This document shows positions 52,253-60,230 of a stretch of DNA of 64,000 bases, one piece after another. A program made the translations under genes and the position numbers. Origin of the DNA: Sphingopyxis sp. MSC1_008 (GTDB lineage Bacteria; Pseudomonadota; Alphaproteobacteria; Sphingomonadales; Sphingomonadaceae); assembly GCF_023197165.1 (NCBI RefSeq), contig NZ_JALPRD010000007.1:186001-250000 (forward strand). The letters are read 5' to 3'. Below the pieces are notes generated by a model. The model searched no databases, was not told the origin of the DNA, and saw nothing but the letters and a program-made list of their open reading frames with translations. How positions within the stretch are numbered: the first letter of the stretch is position 1; each line of letters opens with the position of its first letter.

Positions 52253-53091
52253 TGCGCCGGCTCATAGCGACGGCCATCGTTGCCCTGCTCGCGAGCGGGG
52301 CCCAGGCCCAGACCCGCGAGCGGACCGATGCGCCGCCGCTTGAGCCGTACAAGATCGTATTGGTCGGCGATTCGACGATGGCGCCGCACAGCGGCTGGGG
52401 CGGGGCGTTCTGCTCGCGCCACGTCAAATCGTCGGTCGCGTGTCTCAACGCCGGCCGCGGCGGGCGCAGCACGCGCAGCTACCGGCAGGAAGGCGGCTGG
52501 GATATCGCGCTCGCCGAGGCGAAAGTGCCCGGCTATCGCGGCACCTGGGTGCTGATCCAGTTCGCGCATAACGATCAGTCGAGCAAATCCGAACGCTGGA
52601 CCGACGAAACGACCGAGTTCCCCGCCAACCTCCGCCGCTTCGTCGAAGAGGTGCGGGCAGCGGGGGCCACGCCGGTGCTCGTCACCCCGCTGACGCGCCG
52701 CGAGTTCAAGGATGGCCAACTCAGGAACACGCTCGCGAGCTGGTCCGACCAGGTGCGTGGTGTCGCGAAGGCGATGGACGTGCCGCTGGTCGATCTCAAC
52801 GCGCTGAGCGCCGCGCAGGCGCAGGAAATGGGCGCCGAGATGGCGACGAAGCTCGCGCAGGAACCTCCCACGGCTGAGGAGTTTGCCGCGGCGAAGGCGG
52901 GCACGACGCTGGCCGCGCGCCCTGCGCCGCCCGAACCGGCCCCGATCGCGGGCGACGGTGCGCGCGGACAGGTGACGCGCAAGTTCGATTACACGCACCT
53001 CGGCGACATCGGCGCCGATGTCGCCGCCAAGCTGATTACGCAAGCGCTCGCGCGGGCTGTGCCCGGCCTCAGGAGCCAGCTCGTTCGCTAG
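52252..53091 (+). CDS. Exported SGNH (CE12-like) esterase, candidate alginate/uronan acetylesterase
   Basis: A 279-residue SGNH hydrolase resembling rhamnogalacturonan acetylesterases. The signal peptide is IATAIVALLASGAQAQ. The blocks are LVGDSTMAPHSGWG (nucleophile Ser41), NAGRGGRSTRSY (Gly), FAHNDQ (Asn) and DYTHLGDIGADVAAKL (Asp/His). It starts one base inside the SDR stop (TGATG). Co-expression with alginate lyases suggests removal of O-acetyl groups from bacterial alginate, which is acetylated on mannuronate. Classical alginate loci of algal specialists usually lack such an enzyme, so this may mark preference for Pseudomonas/Azotobacter alginate (inference). Confidence 0.87.
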   Translation: MRRLIATAIVALLASGAQAQTRERTDAPPLEPYKIVLVGDSTMAPHSGWGGAFCSRHVKSSVACLNAGRGGRSTRSYRQEGGWDIALAEAKVPGYRGTWVLIQFAHNDQSSKSERWTDETTEFPANLRRFVEEVRAAGATPVLVTPLTRREFKDGQLRNTLASWSDQVRGVAKAMDVPLVDLNALSAAQAQEMGAEMATKLAQEPPTAEEFAAAKAGTTLAARPAPPEPAPIAGDGARGQVTRKFDYTHLGDIGADVAAKLITQALARAVPGLRSQLVR

Positions 53092-53099
53092 CAATACGT

Positions 53100-53132
53100 G
53101 TATGGCAAAATGGACTAACCAATTTGCCATAC
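53100..53132. promoter_or_regulatory. Perfect inverted repeat in TonB receptor promoter
   Basis: GTATGGCAAA (53100-53109) and TTTGCCATAC (53123-53132) form 10-base arms; the 13-base spacer contains TGGACTAACCA, itself a TGG-N5-CCA dyad. A TTGACA element follows at 53140-53145. The TGTATGG word resembles the TTGTATG box at 56102, so the GntR regulator is a candidate binder. Confidence 0.6.
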
Positions 53133-53205
53133 AGAGTGGTTGACAATTTTGCAGCCATGCCTGACAGCATTGGTCAGAACAGAATCGATATTTGGGAGAG
53201 ACGAC

Positions 53206-56061
53206 GTGAATTCTCGTAATCAGATCCGTGCGCGCATGCTGCGCGCCGCGTTGCTGGCCGGCGCCGGCTCGACGCTGCTGATCGCCGCAACGCCCGCGAT
53301 GGCGCAGGACGCCCCCGCGCCGCAGGCCGAATCCGAAGAAGACGCAATCGTCGTCACCGGTATCCGCGAGACGATCCAGAATTCGATCAACACCAAACGT
53401 ATGGAAACCGCCATCGTTGACGCACTGTCGTCGGACGATATCGGCGACATCCCGGCGATCTCGGTCGGGCAGGCGATCCAGACGATCACCGGCGCGACGA
53501 CCCACCGCGAAAAGGGCGATGCGTCCGAAATCGCGCTGCGCGGGCTTGGCCCCTTCCTGTCGAACGCGACCTTCAACGGCCGCGATGCGTCGAACGGCAG
53601 CGGCGATCGCTCGGTGAACTTCAATCAGTTCCCCTCCGAGCTCGTCAACAATATCAAGATCTACAAGACCCAGCAGGCGAGCCTCGTCGAAGGCGGCGTC
53701 GCGGGCACGATCGAGATCGGCACGCTGCGCCCGCTCGACTTCGGCAAGCGCCGCCTGCAGGCCGATATCAAGGCGCAGTACAATCCCTATGGCGACCGCA
53801 TCGTCGGGTCGGGCGGCATCGGCTGGCGCGGGACGCTCAGCTATGTCGACCAGTTCGCGAACGACACGATTGGCATCGCGATCGGCGTCCAGCGCAACGA
53901 CACGAACAATCCCGAAGAAACCTACGCCGCATCGACGACCTGGACCGCGTGCCAGGCGTCGCCCGTCGTCGCGAACAACAATTGCAACGAATATACGCGC
54001 GACGAATATGGGCAGAATCTGCCCTTCTATCTCGTCCCCAACGCCTACACCTTCCGCCAGATCAGCGAGACCGACAAGCGCGATGCGATCTTCGGGTCGA
54101 TCCAGTGGCGCCCGTCGGACCAGTTCAACATCAACCTCGACGTCCAATATTCGGACCGCACCTATGTCGAGAACCGCCGCGACCTCAACCTGTCCGAGGG
54201 CCGCTATGGCCTGACCAACGTCGTCTATGACGAGAATGGCATCGTCCAGAGCCTCAATGGCCTGAGCTCGATCGAATCGAACGGGTCCGAGCTGGCGCGG
54301 TCGGAGGAATATCTGGGCGGTGGCCTCTCGGTCGAATGGCAGCCGTCCGACCGGCTGACCGTCACGCTCGACGGCAGCTATTCGCGCACCGTCCGCACCG
54401 AGATCGAACGCAATTTCCGCCTGCGCACCGACCCGACCGACGTCAACGGCGTGCGCACCGTGTTCAACAATATGCGCATTCCCTACACCTATTCGATCAC
54501 GCCGGGCAGCTTTGTGCCGACGATCACGATCGACCCGCGCTTCGACCTCAACAACCACAATCTCTTTTGGGACGACGCGCGCTTCCGCCGCGACGAGAGC
54601 AAGCGGCATAACGAGATTTACGCGGGCCGCTTCGACGTCGCCTATGAAATGGACGGCTTCCTCAGCAAGGTTTCGGCCGGCGGCCGCTGGTCGCACCTGA
54701 CCTACCGCGACTATGACGTGCGCAACGGCGACTTCAACCTGAACCCGGCGATCGCCGAGGATCGCCGCATCAACAATCTCTGCCGCACCGCCTTCCCGCA
54801 GCAGGATTATCTGTCGGCCGCCAAGGGCAACAGCATCAACAGCTGGGCGACCTTCGACGTCGACTGCCTGTTCCGCGAATATATGGGCGCCGAAGATCCC
54901 GGCAATCTGCCCGACACGCGCTCGGTTGCGAACCGCGACGTCACCGAACGCACCCTCGCCGGCTACGTGATGGCCGAATATGACGCCGATCTGGGCAATA
55001 TGCCGGTGCGCGGCAATTTCGGCGTGCGCGTCGTCAACACGCGCGTCACCTCGGACGGCCTGCGCAGCGATCTCAGCGTCGTCACCAACCCCGACGGTTC
55101 GATCCGCCTCGTCACTTCGGGCGATTTCGACACGGTGACGATCAAGAGCCAGAACACGCGCATCCTGCCCAGCGTCAACGCGATCTTCGAAGTCGCGCCG
55201 AACACGCTGCTGCGCGCCGCCGCCTATCGCGCCATGTCGCGTCCGAACCCCAGCTCGCTCGGTGCCGGGCGCACGATCCTGCTCGAGGACGGCACCAGCT
55301 TCACCTCGATCGAGGACGCGATCCGCAACATCACCGCGAACGGCAGCCCGCGCCTGAAGCCGCTGATGTCGTGGAACGGCGATCTGTCGCTCGAATGGTA
55401 TCCGAACAAGGACAGCCTGCTGTCGGCGACCGTCTATTACAAGCAGTTCACGGGCGGTTTCCAGCCGGTGGTGTTCAACGAGGATTTCACCATCGACGGC
55501 CAGTCGGTGTCGATCCCGGTGACGCAGACGCGCAACAGCCCAGACAAGTCGCGCATCTATGGCCTCGAACTGACCGCGGCGACGCGCTTCAGCTTCCTGC
55601 CCAAGCCGCTCGACGGGCTCGGCGCCAAGGTCAGCTACAATTACGCCGATTCGAACTTCAAGACGCAGGATATCCGGCTCGGCGAGGTCTATGATCCCGA
55701 AACCGATACGGTGAGCGCCGGGATTATCCCGCCCGCGAACCTGTCGGGCTATTCGAAGCATGTGCTGTCGGCGCAGGCCTATTATGAAATCGGACCCGTC
55801 TCGCTGCAGGCGATCTACAATTACCGCGCCAAATATTTCCAGGACTTCGTCGGCGGGAATAGCCAGCTGCGCTACGTCGCGCCCAGCGAAACCGTCGACT
55901 TCCGCGCCTCGCTCGACCTGATGAAGGGTGTGTCGCTCCGCTTCGAAGCGCTCAACCTCTTCAACGAGCCGAAGGCAACCTACATGCCGGTCTATGGCAG
56001 CAGCCGTCAGTATCATTATTATGGCGCGAAATATTTCATCGGCATCCGGGCGCGGATTTGA
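53206..56061 (+). CDS. TonB-dependent receptor (alginate locus)
   Basis: About 951 residues. The leader MLRAALLAGAGSTLLIAATPAMAQ is followed by AIVVTGIRETIQNSINTKRMETAIVDALSSDDIGDIPAISVGQAIQTITGATTHREKGDASEIALRGLG, the TIGR01782-type plug with SELVNNIKIYKTQQASLVEGGVAGTIEI. The barrel ends YFIGIRARI with an aromatic close to the end but a terminal Ile, slightly unusual. GTG 53206 lies behind GGGAGAG. It follows the esterase gene after a perfect inverted repeat and precedes the GntR gene, so it probably belongs to the same regulon and imports alginate oligomers. Confidence 0.92.
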   Translation: MNSRNQIRARMLRAALLAGAGSTLLIAATPAMAQDAPAPQAESEEDAIVVTGIRETIQNSINTKRMETAIVDALSSDDIGDIPAISVGQAIQTITGATTHREKGDASEIALRGLGPFLSNATFNGRDASNGSGDRSVNFNQFPSELVNNIKIYKTQQASLVEGGVAGTIEIGTLRPLDFGKRRLQADIKAQYNPYGDRIVGSGGIGWRGTLSYVDQFANDTIGIAIGVQRNDTNNPEETYAASTTWTACQASPVVANNNCNEYTRDEYGQNLPFYLVPNAYTFRQISETDKRDAIFGSIQWRPSDQFNINLDVQYSDRTYVENRRDLNLSEGRYGLTNVVYDENGIVQSLNGLSSIESNGSELARSEEYLGGGLSVEWQPSDRLTVTLDGSYSRTVRTEIERNFRLRTDPTDVNGVRTVFNNMRIPYTYSITPGSFVPTITIDPRFDLNNHNLFWDDARFRRDESKRHNEIYAGRFDVAYEMDGFLSKVSAGGRWSHLTYRDYDVRNGDFNLNPAIAEDRRINNLCRTAFPQQDYLSAAKGNSINSWATFDVDCLFREYMGAEDPGNLPDTRSVANRDVTERTLAGYVMAEYDADLGNMPVRGNFGVRVVNTRVTSDGLRSDLSVVTNPDGSIRLVTSGDFDTVTIKSQNTRILPSVNAIFEVAPNTLLRAAAYRAMSRPNPSSLGAGRTILLEDGTSFTSIEDAIRNITANGSPRLKPLMSWNGDLSLEWYPNKDSLLSATVYYKQFTGGFQPVVFNEDFTIDGQSVSIPVTQTRNSPDKSRIYGLELTAATRFSFLPKPLDGLGAKVSYNYADSNFKTQDIRLGEVYDPETDTVSAGIIPPANLSGYSKHVLSAQAYYEIGPVSLQAIYNYRAKYFQDFVGGNSQLRYVAPSETVDFRASLDLMKGVSLRFEALNLFNEPKATYMPVYGSSRQYHYYGAKYFIGIRARI

Positions 56062-56087
56062 AACTAAGTTCGGTGATGGGCTTCAAA

Positions 56088-56108
56088 CTTGTCCTACCGG
56101 ATTGTATG
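56088..56108. promoter_or_regulatory. Candidate autoregulatory site before gntR
   Basis: CTTGTCCTACC at 56088-56098 and TTGTATG at 56102-56108 lie 36-56 bases before the GntR start. The 11-mer is identical to the one at 45777 in the PL6 promoter, followed by the same box at nearly the same spacing (2 versus 3 bases). Confidence 0.5.
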
Positions 56109-56143
56109 GACTTCCTGACGCTTGTGCGGGGAGAAGATTGACC

Positions 56144-56890
56144 ATGGCCGAACGCCGCCTTTTTGAAGATGTCGCCGACACGATCAGGCGCCTGATTCTC
56201 GACGGAACTTTTCCGCCGGGGACGCGGCTCCCCGGCGAACGCGAGCTGTCCGAACGTTTTGAGGTCAGCCGCGTGACGATCCGCGAGGCCGAGATCGCGT
56301 TGCAGGCGACGGGGTGGATCCACATCCGCACCGGCGCGGGCGCCTATGTCGAGGCGATCCTGCCCGGCGACAATGCGATCCTGCCCAAGGTCAGCGCGTT
56401 CGAGCTCACCGAGGCGCGCTCGCTGTTCGAGGCCGAAGCCGCGGCGCTTGCGGCGCCTACGATTTCGGCTGAAACGCTCGCGAAACTCGACCAATTGCTC
56501 GAGGCGATGGCCGACGACAGCAAGAGCGAGGAAGAGATCAGCGCGATCGACCGCGAGTTTCACATGACGATCGCCGCGGCATCGAGCAACAAGGCGATCA
56601 TCCATGTGATCGAAAGCCTGTGGCGGATGCGGATGGAATTGCCCGAGGTGCGGAGCAGCCATTCGCTGGTATGCCGCAAGGACGGCAGCGCGCGCCAGGC
56701 CGAGCATGCCGATGTCGTCGCGGCGCTGCGCAATCGCGACGCGACCGGCGCCCGGCTCGCGATGCGGCGGCACTTCAACCGCCTGATCGAATCGATGCTC
56801 GACGAGACCGAGGAACGCGCGATCGTCGAACTGCGCCGCCAGTCCGCCGAAAGCCGCGAACGCTATCTGCTGAGCGCAAAACTGGCCTGA
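56144..56890 (+). CDS. GntR-family (FadR subfamily) regulator, alginate locus
   Basis: A 248-residue regulator. The winged helix is TIRRLILDGTFPPGTRLPGERELSERFEVSRVTIREAEIALQATGWI near residues 10-60, followed by an FCD-type helical domain (ARSLFEAEAAALAA, DREFHMTIAAASSN, EHADVVAALRNRDATGARLAMRRHF) with the Asp/His positions of metal-binding FadR relatives. FadR-type regulators respond to small carboxylates, so DEH, KDG or an unsaturated uronate is a sensible effector. GGGGAGAAG precedes ATG 56144. Its stop overlaps the next gene (TGATG), forming an operon with the FAH-family protein and KDG kinase. Confidence 0.92.
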   Translation: MAERRLFEDVADTIRRLILDGTFPPGTRLPGERELSERFEVSRVTIREAEIALQATGWIHIRTGAGAYVEAILPGDNAILPKVSAFELTEARSLFEAEAAALAAPTISAETLAKLDQLLEAMADDSKSEEEISAIDREFHMTIAAASSNKAIIHVIESLWRMRMELPEVRSSHSLVCRKDGSARQAEHADVVAALRNRDATGARLAMRRHFNRLIESMLDETEERAIVELRRQSAESRERYLLSAKLA

Positions 56891-57687
56891 TGCCGGACCA
56901 CTCGCCTTCACCGGCCGCGCCGGATCCGGTCGCGGCGCTGCTCGGCGCACGGCTGTCGGGACGCGCGCTGACCGCCTTTCCCGCGCCGGTGCCGGCCACG
57001 CTCGCCGAGGCCTATGCAGTGCAGCAGCGCCTGATTGCCGCGCTGGGCGCGCCAGTGCTCGGCTGGAAGGTCGGGCGTATTCCGCCGGCCTTGATCGAGG
57101 TCCTGGGTGCCGAGCGGGTTGCGGGACCCGTGCTGCGGATCGCCGAACTCGACGGCCAGGTTCCGGGCGACGCGGCGATCTTCGCTGGCGGCGCCGGTGC
57201 GATCGAGGCCGAGGTGATGCTGCGCCTTCGCGCGGTGCCAGACCGGCTGACTGGCGGTGACGATGGTGCCACATGGGTCGACCAGATCCGCGCCGGGTTC
57301 GAAGTCGCAAGCTCGCCCGCACCCGACGTCCACGACCATGCCCCCTATGGCATCATCGCCGACATCGGCATCAACAATGGGCTTCTGCTGGGTCCGAGGC
57401 TGGACATCGACGATTTCGCGACGCTGGCGGTCGAGACGCAAATCGACGGCGTGACGGTCGGAACCGGGCGCGCGATCGACGTGCTCGACGGTCCGTGGGG
57501 ATCGCTCAATTTCCTCGTCGACCTCCATCGGCGCGGCGTCATCGAATTAAAGCCCGGGCAATGGATTTCGGCCGGTGCGATCACTGGCGTCCATCCGATC
57601 GGCATTGGCCGGACGGCTACAGCCCGTTTCGGCTCGGCCGTCCATATTGCCTGCGCCGCCATCGCGGAAACCGGATTCAAGCCATGA
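56890..57687 (+). CDS. FAH-superfamily protein, 2-oxopent-4-enoate hydratase-like
   Basis: A 265-residue member of the fumarylacetoacetate hydrolase superfamily nearest to 2-keto-4-pentenoate hydratase / 4-oxalocrotonate decarboxylase. Seen are LGWKVGRIPP, GAIEAEVMLRL with metal-binding acids, DIGINNGLLLG, WGSLNFLVDLHRRGVIELKPGQWISAGAITGVHPIG and ARFGSAVHIACAAI. It is coupled on both sides (TGATG with gntR, ATGA with KDG kinase). Standard alginate catabolism does not need this chemistry. It may act on an enol form of DEH/KDG or open an alternative 2-keto-acid route. No KdgF-type cupin is seen in the locus. Function inferred only at family level. Confidence 0.82.
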   Translation: MPDHSPSPAAPDPVAALLGARLSGRALTAFPAPVPATLAEAYAVQQRLIAALGAPVLGWKVGRIPPALIEVLGAERVAGPVLRIAELDGQVPGDAAIFAGGAGAIEAEVMLRLRAVPDRLTGGDDGATWVDQIRAGFEVASSPAPDVHDHAPYGIIADIGINNGLLLGPRLDIDDFATLAVETQIDGVTVGTGRAIDVLDGPWGSLNFLVDLHRRGVIELKPGQWISAGAITGVHPIGIGRTATARFGSAVHIACAAIAETGFKP

Positions 57688-58703
57688 TCGCCCCCCAAGG
57701 ACCCATCGCCTGCTTTGGCGAAATCGTCATGCGCGTCTCGGTTCCGCACGGCGAATTGCCACTGCAATCGGCGCGCTTCGACGCGCATGTCGGCGGCGCC
57801 GAGGCGAATTTTGCCGTCGCGCTGGCGATGCTTGGCCGTGAAACGGCGATGATTAGCGCGGTCCCCGAAGGGCCGATCGGTGACGGCGTGCTCGGGGAGC
57901 TGCGCCGCCACGGCGTCGATGTCGCGCCCGTGCTCCGTCCTGCGGGCCGCATGGGCCTCTATTATTACCTTCCCGGCGGTCCGATGCGGCCGGCCGAAGT
58001 CGTCTATGACCGCGCCGGCTCGGCTTTTGCCGAGGCCGGGCCGGGCGACTGGAACTGGGACCGCCTGCTGAACGGAGCCGGCTGGCTGCATGTGTCGGGG
58101 GTGACTCCCGCGCTTGGACCGCAGAGCGCCGAAGCCGTGCTCGAAGCCGTTACGCGTGCGCGGGCGGCCGGGATCGGCGTGTCGTTCGACGGCAATTGGC
58201 GCGGACGCCTTTGGGAGCGTTGGCAGTCCGATCCCGCGGCGATATTGAAGTCGATCGTCGCGCAGGCGACGCTCTTGTTCGGCAATCATCGCGACGCGGC
58301 ATTGCTCCTCGGCCGCGAATTTTCGGGCGAAGCCGGAGATCGGCGGCGCGAGGCGGCCCTCGCGCTACTCGATCATTTTCCGTCGCTCGAATATGTCGCA
58401 TCGACCGCGCGCGAGATCGTCGGCGCGGACGCGCACCGGATCACGGCACGTATCGATACGCGCGACGAAGCAGGGGTGACCGAACCCGCCGTCGTCGCGC
58501 CGGTGATCGACCGGGTGGGAACCGGCGATGCGTTCGCAGCCGGCGTTCTCGACGGATTGTGGCAGGGGAAGGGCTTGGCGGATGCAGCGAAGCGCGGCCT
58601 TGGACTATCGGTGCTCAAACATGGCATCCACGGCGATTTTGCGCCATTCTCTCGCGCAATGCTCAACCGCGTTTCCGATGTAGCGCAGGACATTTCCCGC
58701 TAG
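57684..58703 (+). CDS. kdgK: 2-keto-3-deoxygluconate kinase (PfkB family)
   Basis: A 339-residue PfkB/ribokinase-fold kinase. Seen are CFGEIVMRVSVP at the N-terminus, HVGGAEANFAVALAMLG (sugar site), GRMGLYYYLPGG, SFDGNWRGRLW and the ATP/anion-hole signature DRVGTGDAFAAGVLDGL. The order and LYYYLPGG/FDGNWR features match KDG kinases. It phosphorylates KDG to KDPG for the Entner-Doudoroff aldolase, which is not in the window. It is the last gene of the gntR operon, coupled to the FAH-family gene by ATGA. Confidence 0.9.
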   Translation: MIAPQGPIACFGEIVMRVSVPHGELPLQSARFDAHVGGAEANFAVALAMLGRETAMISAVPEGPIGDGVLGELRRHGVDVAPVLRPAGRMGLYYYLPGGPMRPAEVVYDRAGSAFAEAGPGDWNWDRLLNGAGWLHVSGVTPALGPQSAEAVLEAVTRARAAGIGVSFDGNWRGRLWERWQSDPAAILKSIVAQATLLFGNHRDAALLLGREFSGEAGDRRREAALALLDHFPSLEYVASTAREIVGADAHRITARIDTRDEAGVTEPAVVAPVIDRVGTGDAFAAGVLDGLWQGKGLADAAKRGLGLSVLKHGIHGDFAPFSRAMLNRVSDVAQDISR

Positions 58704-58767
58704 AGTCCGCCGGGCTGAGTTCGCCGGCGCTACTCTTTGGATTCTGACGGTCGGCTATTGTCCAACG

Positions 58768-58890
58768 CTACCAGCCGAGCGCGCCGAACAAGAGCGCGCC
58801 GGCGTAGAAGCCCACCCCCATAACCGTGTGCGAGACCAGCGTGGCTACGCGCAATTTGGCCGGGGCCGGGGTCTTGCGGCCGGCGCGGTG
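58768..58890 (-). pseudogene. C-terminal remnant of a small membrane protein (DUF2938-like)
   Basis: Read leftward, the frame ending at TAG 58770-58768 gives about 40 residues ending LVSHTVMGVGFYAGALLFGALGW, a single hydrophobic end like the C-terminus of DUF2938 membrane proteins (assignment from memory). No start or homologous N-terminal part remains; the similarity fades at about 58870-58890. That is exactly where the remnant of a ParB-like gene begins on the other strand. Confidence 0.5.
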
Positions 58891-59123
58891 TAAACCGCAG
58901 GCTAACCGCGACCGACCTGGTCGATATCTACCAGCGCGAGGCAGAAAAGCAGCGGTTGCTCGTCAAGAAATCCGATTTTGCGCAGACGCGTTTGCTGTTC
59001 ATCGTCGAGGCGATGAAAGATCTGTTTGCTGACGAGGGGTTTTGCACATTGCTTCGGGCTGAGGGCCTGGAAACCGTGCCGAGAGCCCTTGAGGCGAGGA
59101 TGAGCGGCGATGTCGAGGCTTGA
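58887..59123 (+). pseudogene. C-terminal remnant of a ParB/RepB-type partition gene
   Basis: An open frame without a usable start, ending at TGA 59121-59123, encodes about 78 residues: NRRLTATDLVDIYQ, then REAEKQRLLVKKSDFAQTRL, LFIVEAMKDLFADEGF, CTLLRAEGLETVP, RALEARMSGDVEA. This resembles the C-terminal end of the first gene of paired ParB/RepB-like genes. The second gene overlaps its stop by 14 bases as in an intact pair, so the promoter-proximal gene has lost its 5' part. Confidence 0.6.
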
Positions 59124-60060
59124 CTGGCACGACGACATGGCCGGCGACCTCGTACCGGTCCATCAGGCTTTCGAGCGCGAATATGTCGAGGTGGCTATCG
59201 AGAAGTTAGTTCCACTGAAGAGACTTCGTGATGGTGTCCACGAAAGCAAAAAATACGCGCAGGTTCTTTCATCGATCGAGACGATTGGCCTCGTGGAGGC
59301 GCCCGTCGTCATCTCGGCGCCGGGCGACGATGGGCAATATTATTTGCTCGATGGCCACCTAAGAATCGAGGCACTGAAGCAACTCGGTATCGACAGCGTA
59401 AGCTGTCTCGTCGCGACGGACGAGGAAACCTACACTTATAACAAGCGGGTAAACCGCCTTGCTCCGATCCAGGAGTATCGAATGATCGCGCGGGCAATCG
59501 AGCGCGGAGTTGCGCCCGCGCAGATCGCCGAAGCGCTCGGCCTTGAAGTTCGGACCATCCAGAAGCGCTCGAAGCTTCTCGACGGTATTTGTCCCGAAGC
59601 GGCAGAGATTTTAAAGGACACGAATTGTCCGATGGCGGTGTTCGATCTTCTTCGGCGGATGTCGGACGCGCGCCAGGCCGAGGCGGCCGATCTCATGACG
59701 GGGCAGAACAATTTCACATCGCTGTTCGCCAAGGCGTTGCTTGCTGCGACACCGGACGACCAGCTTGCCAAACGGCGCCGGAAGAAAAAGGCCGAGGATA
59801 GCGAACCGCCGAACAGCGAACAGCTCTCGCGCATGGAGCGCGAACTTGCCGTGCTCCAGTCGCGCATCAAGTCCGTTGAGGATAGCTACGGTATCGACAA
59901 CCTGCACCTGACCCTGGCACGTGGATACATTTGTAAGCTGCTTGGGAACCCGGAAGTGATCCGCTGGCTGACCCGCAATCGGCAAGAATATCTCGCCGAG
60001 TTCCAGCGCATCGCGGAGATCGAGACTCTCGTGCCGGTGCCCGAGCCAGCAATGTCATGA
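59110..60060 (+). CDS. ParB/RepB-like partition-type protein
   Basis: A 316-residue protein. The ParB N-terminal nuclease-like domain covers residues about 20-110 (VEVAIEKLVPLKRLRDGV, LSSIETIGLVEAPVVISAPG, YYLLDGHLRIEALKQLGI). A helix-turn-helix follows (IEALGLEVRTIQKRSKLLDGI region near 140), then a RepB-type C-terminus (LARGYICKLLGNPEVIRWLTRNRQEYLAEFQRIAEIE). It is the second gene of a pair whose first member survives only as a remnant overlapping by 14 bases. No ParA gene is present, so classical segregation is unlikely; such pairs are often seen on mobile or accessory segments. A basic linker RRRKKK lies near residue 220. Confidence 0.85.
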   Translation: MSRLDWHDDMAGDLVPVHQAFEREYVEVAIEKLVPLKRLRDGVHESKKYAQVLSSIETIGLVEAPVVISAPGDDGQYYLLDGHLRIEALKQLGIDSVSCLVATDEETYTYNKRVNRLAPIQEYRMIARAIERGVAPAQIAEALGLEVRTIQKRSKLLDGICPEAAEILKDTNCPMAVFDLLRRMSDARQAEAADLMTGQNNFTSLFAKALLAATPDDQLAKRRRKKKAEDSEPPNSEQLSRMERELAVLQSRIKSVEDSYGIDNLHLTLARGYICKLLGNPEVIRWLTRNRQEYLAEFQRIAEIETLVPVPEPAMS

Positions 60061-60194
60061 GTTGATGGGGACCCGGACCCGATAAGCGCGGGGACCGCGG
60101 GAGACGCCGCACCGTGAGGCGGATCAAGCGCGGAGGTGGGAAGGGCGGCGAACCCGCAAGAAGCCCACCAGGCCGAAAGGCATAATTCGGCCGC

Positions 60195-60230
60195 GCGGCA
60201 TGGCGTGCCAGGGTCGGCACGCCATGCCGC
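60195..60230. terminator. Strong bidirectional hairpin between parB-like gene and rtcR
   Basis: Perfect 15-base arms (60195-60209 and 60216-60230) around a 6-base loop AGGGTC, ending at the last base of the rtcR stop codon. The GC-rich stem sits between two convergent genes. Only a weak T-run follows (TACTTTT), mainly serving the rightward transcript. Confidence 0.75.

Noticed and set aside
58826-59032. A short open frame in the junction region read in another frame.
   Set aside because: It is out of frame with the ParB-like remnant, which shows recognisable sequence; composition is Arg-rich and shadow-like.
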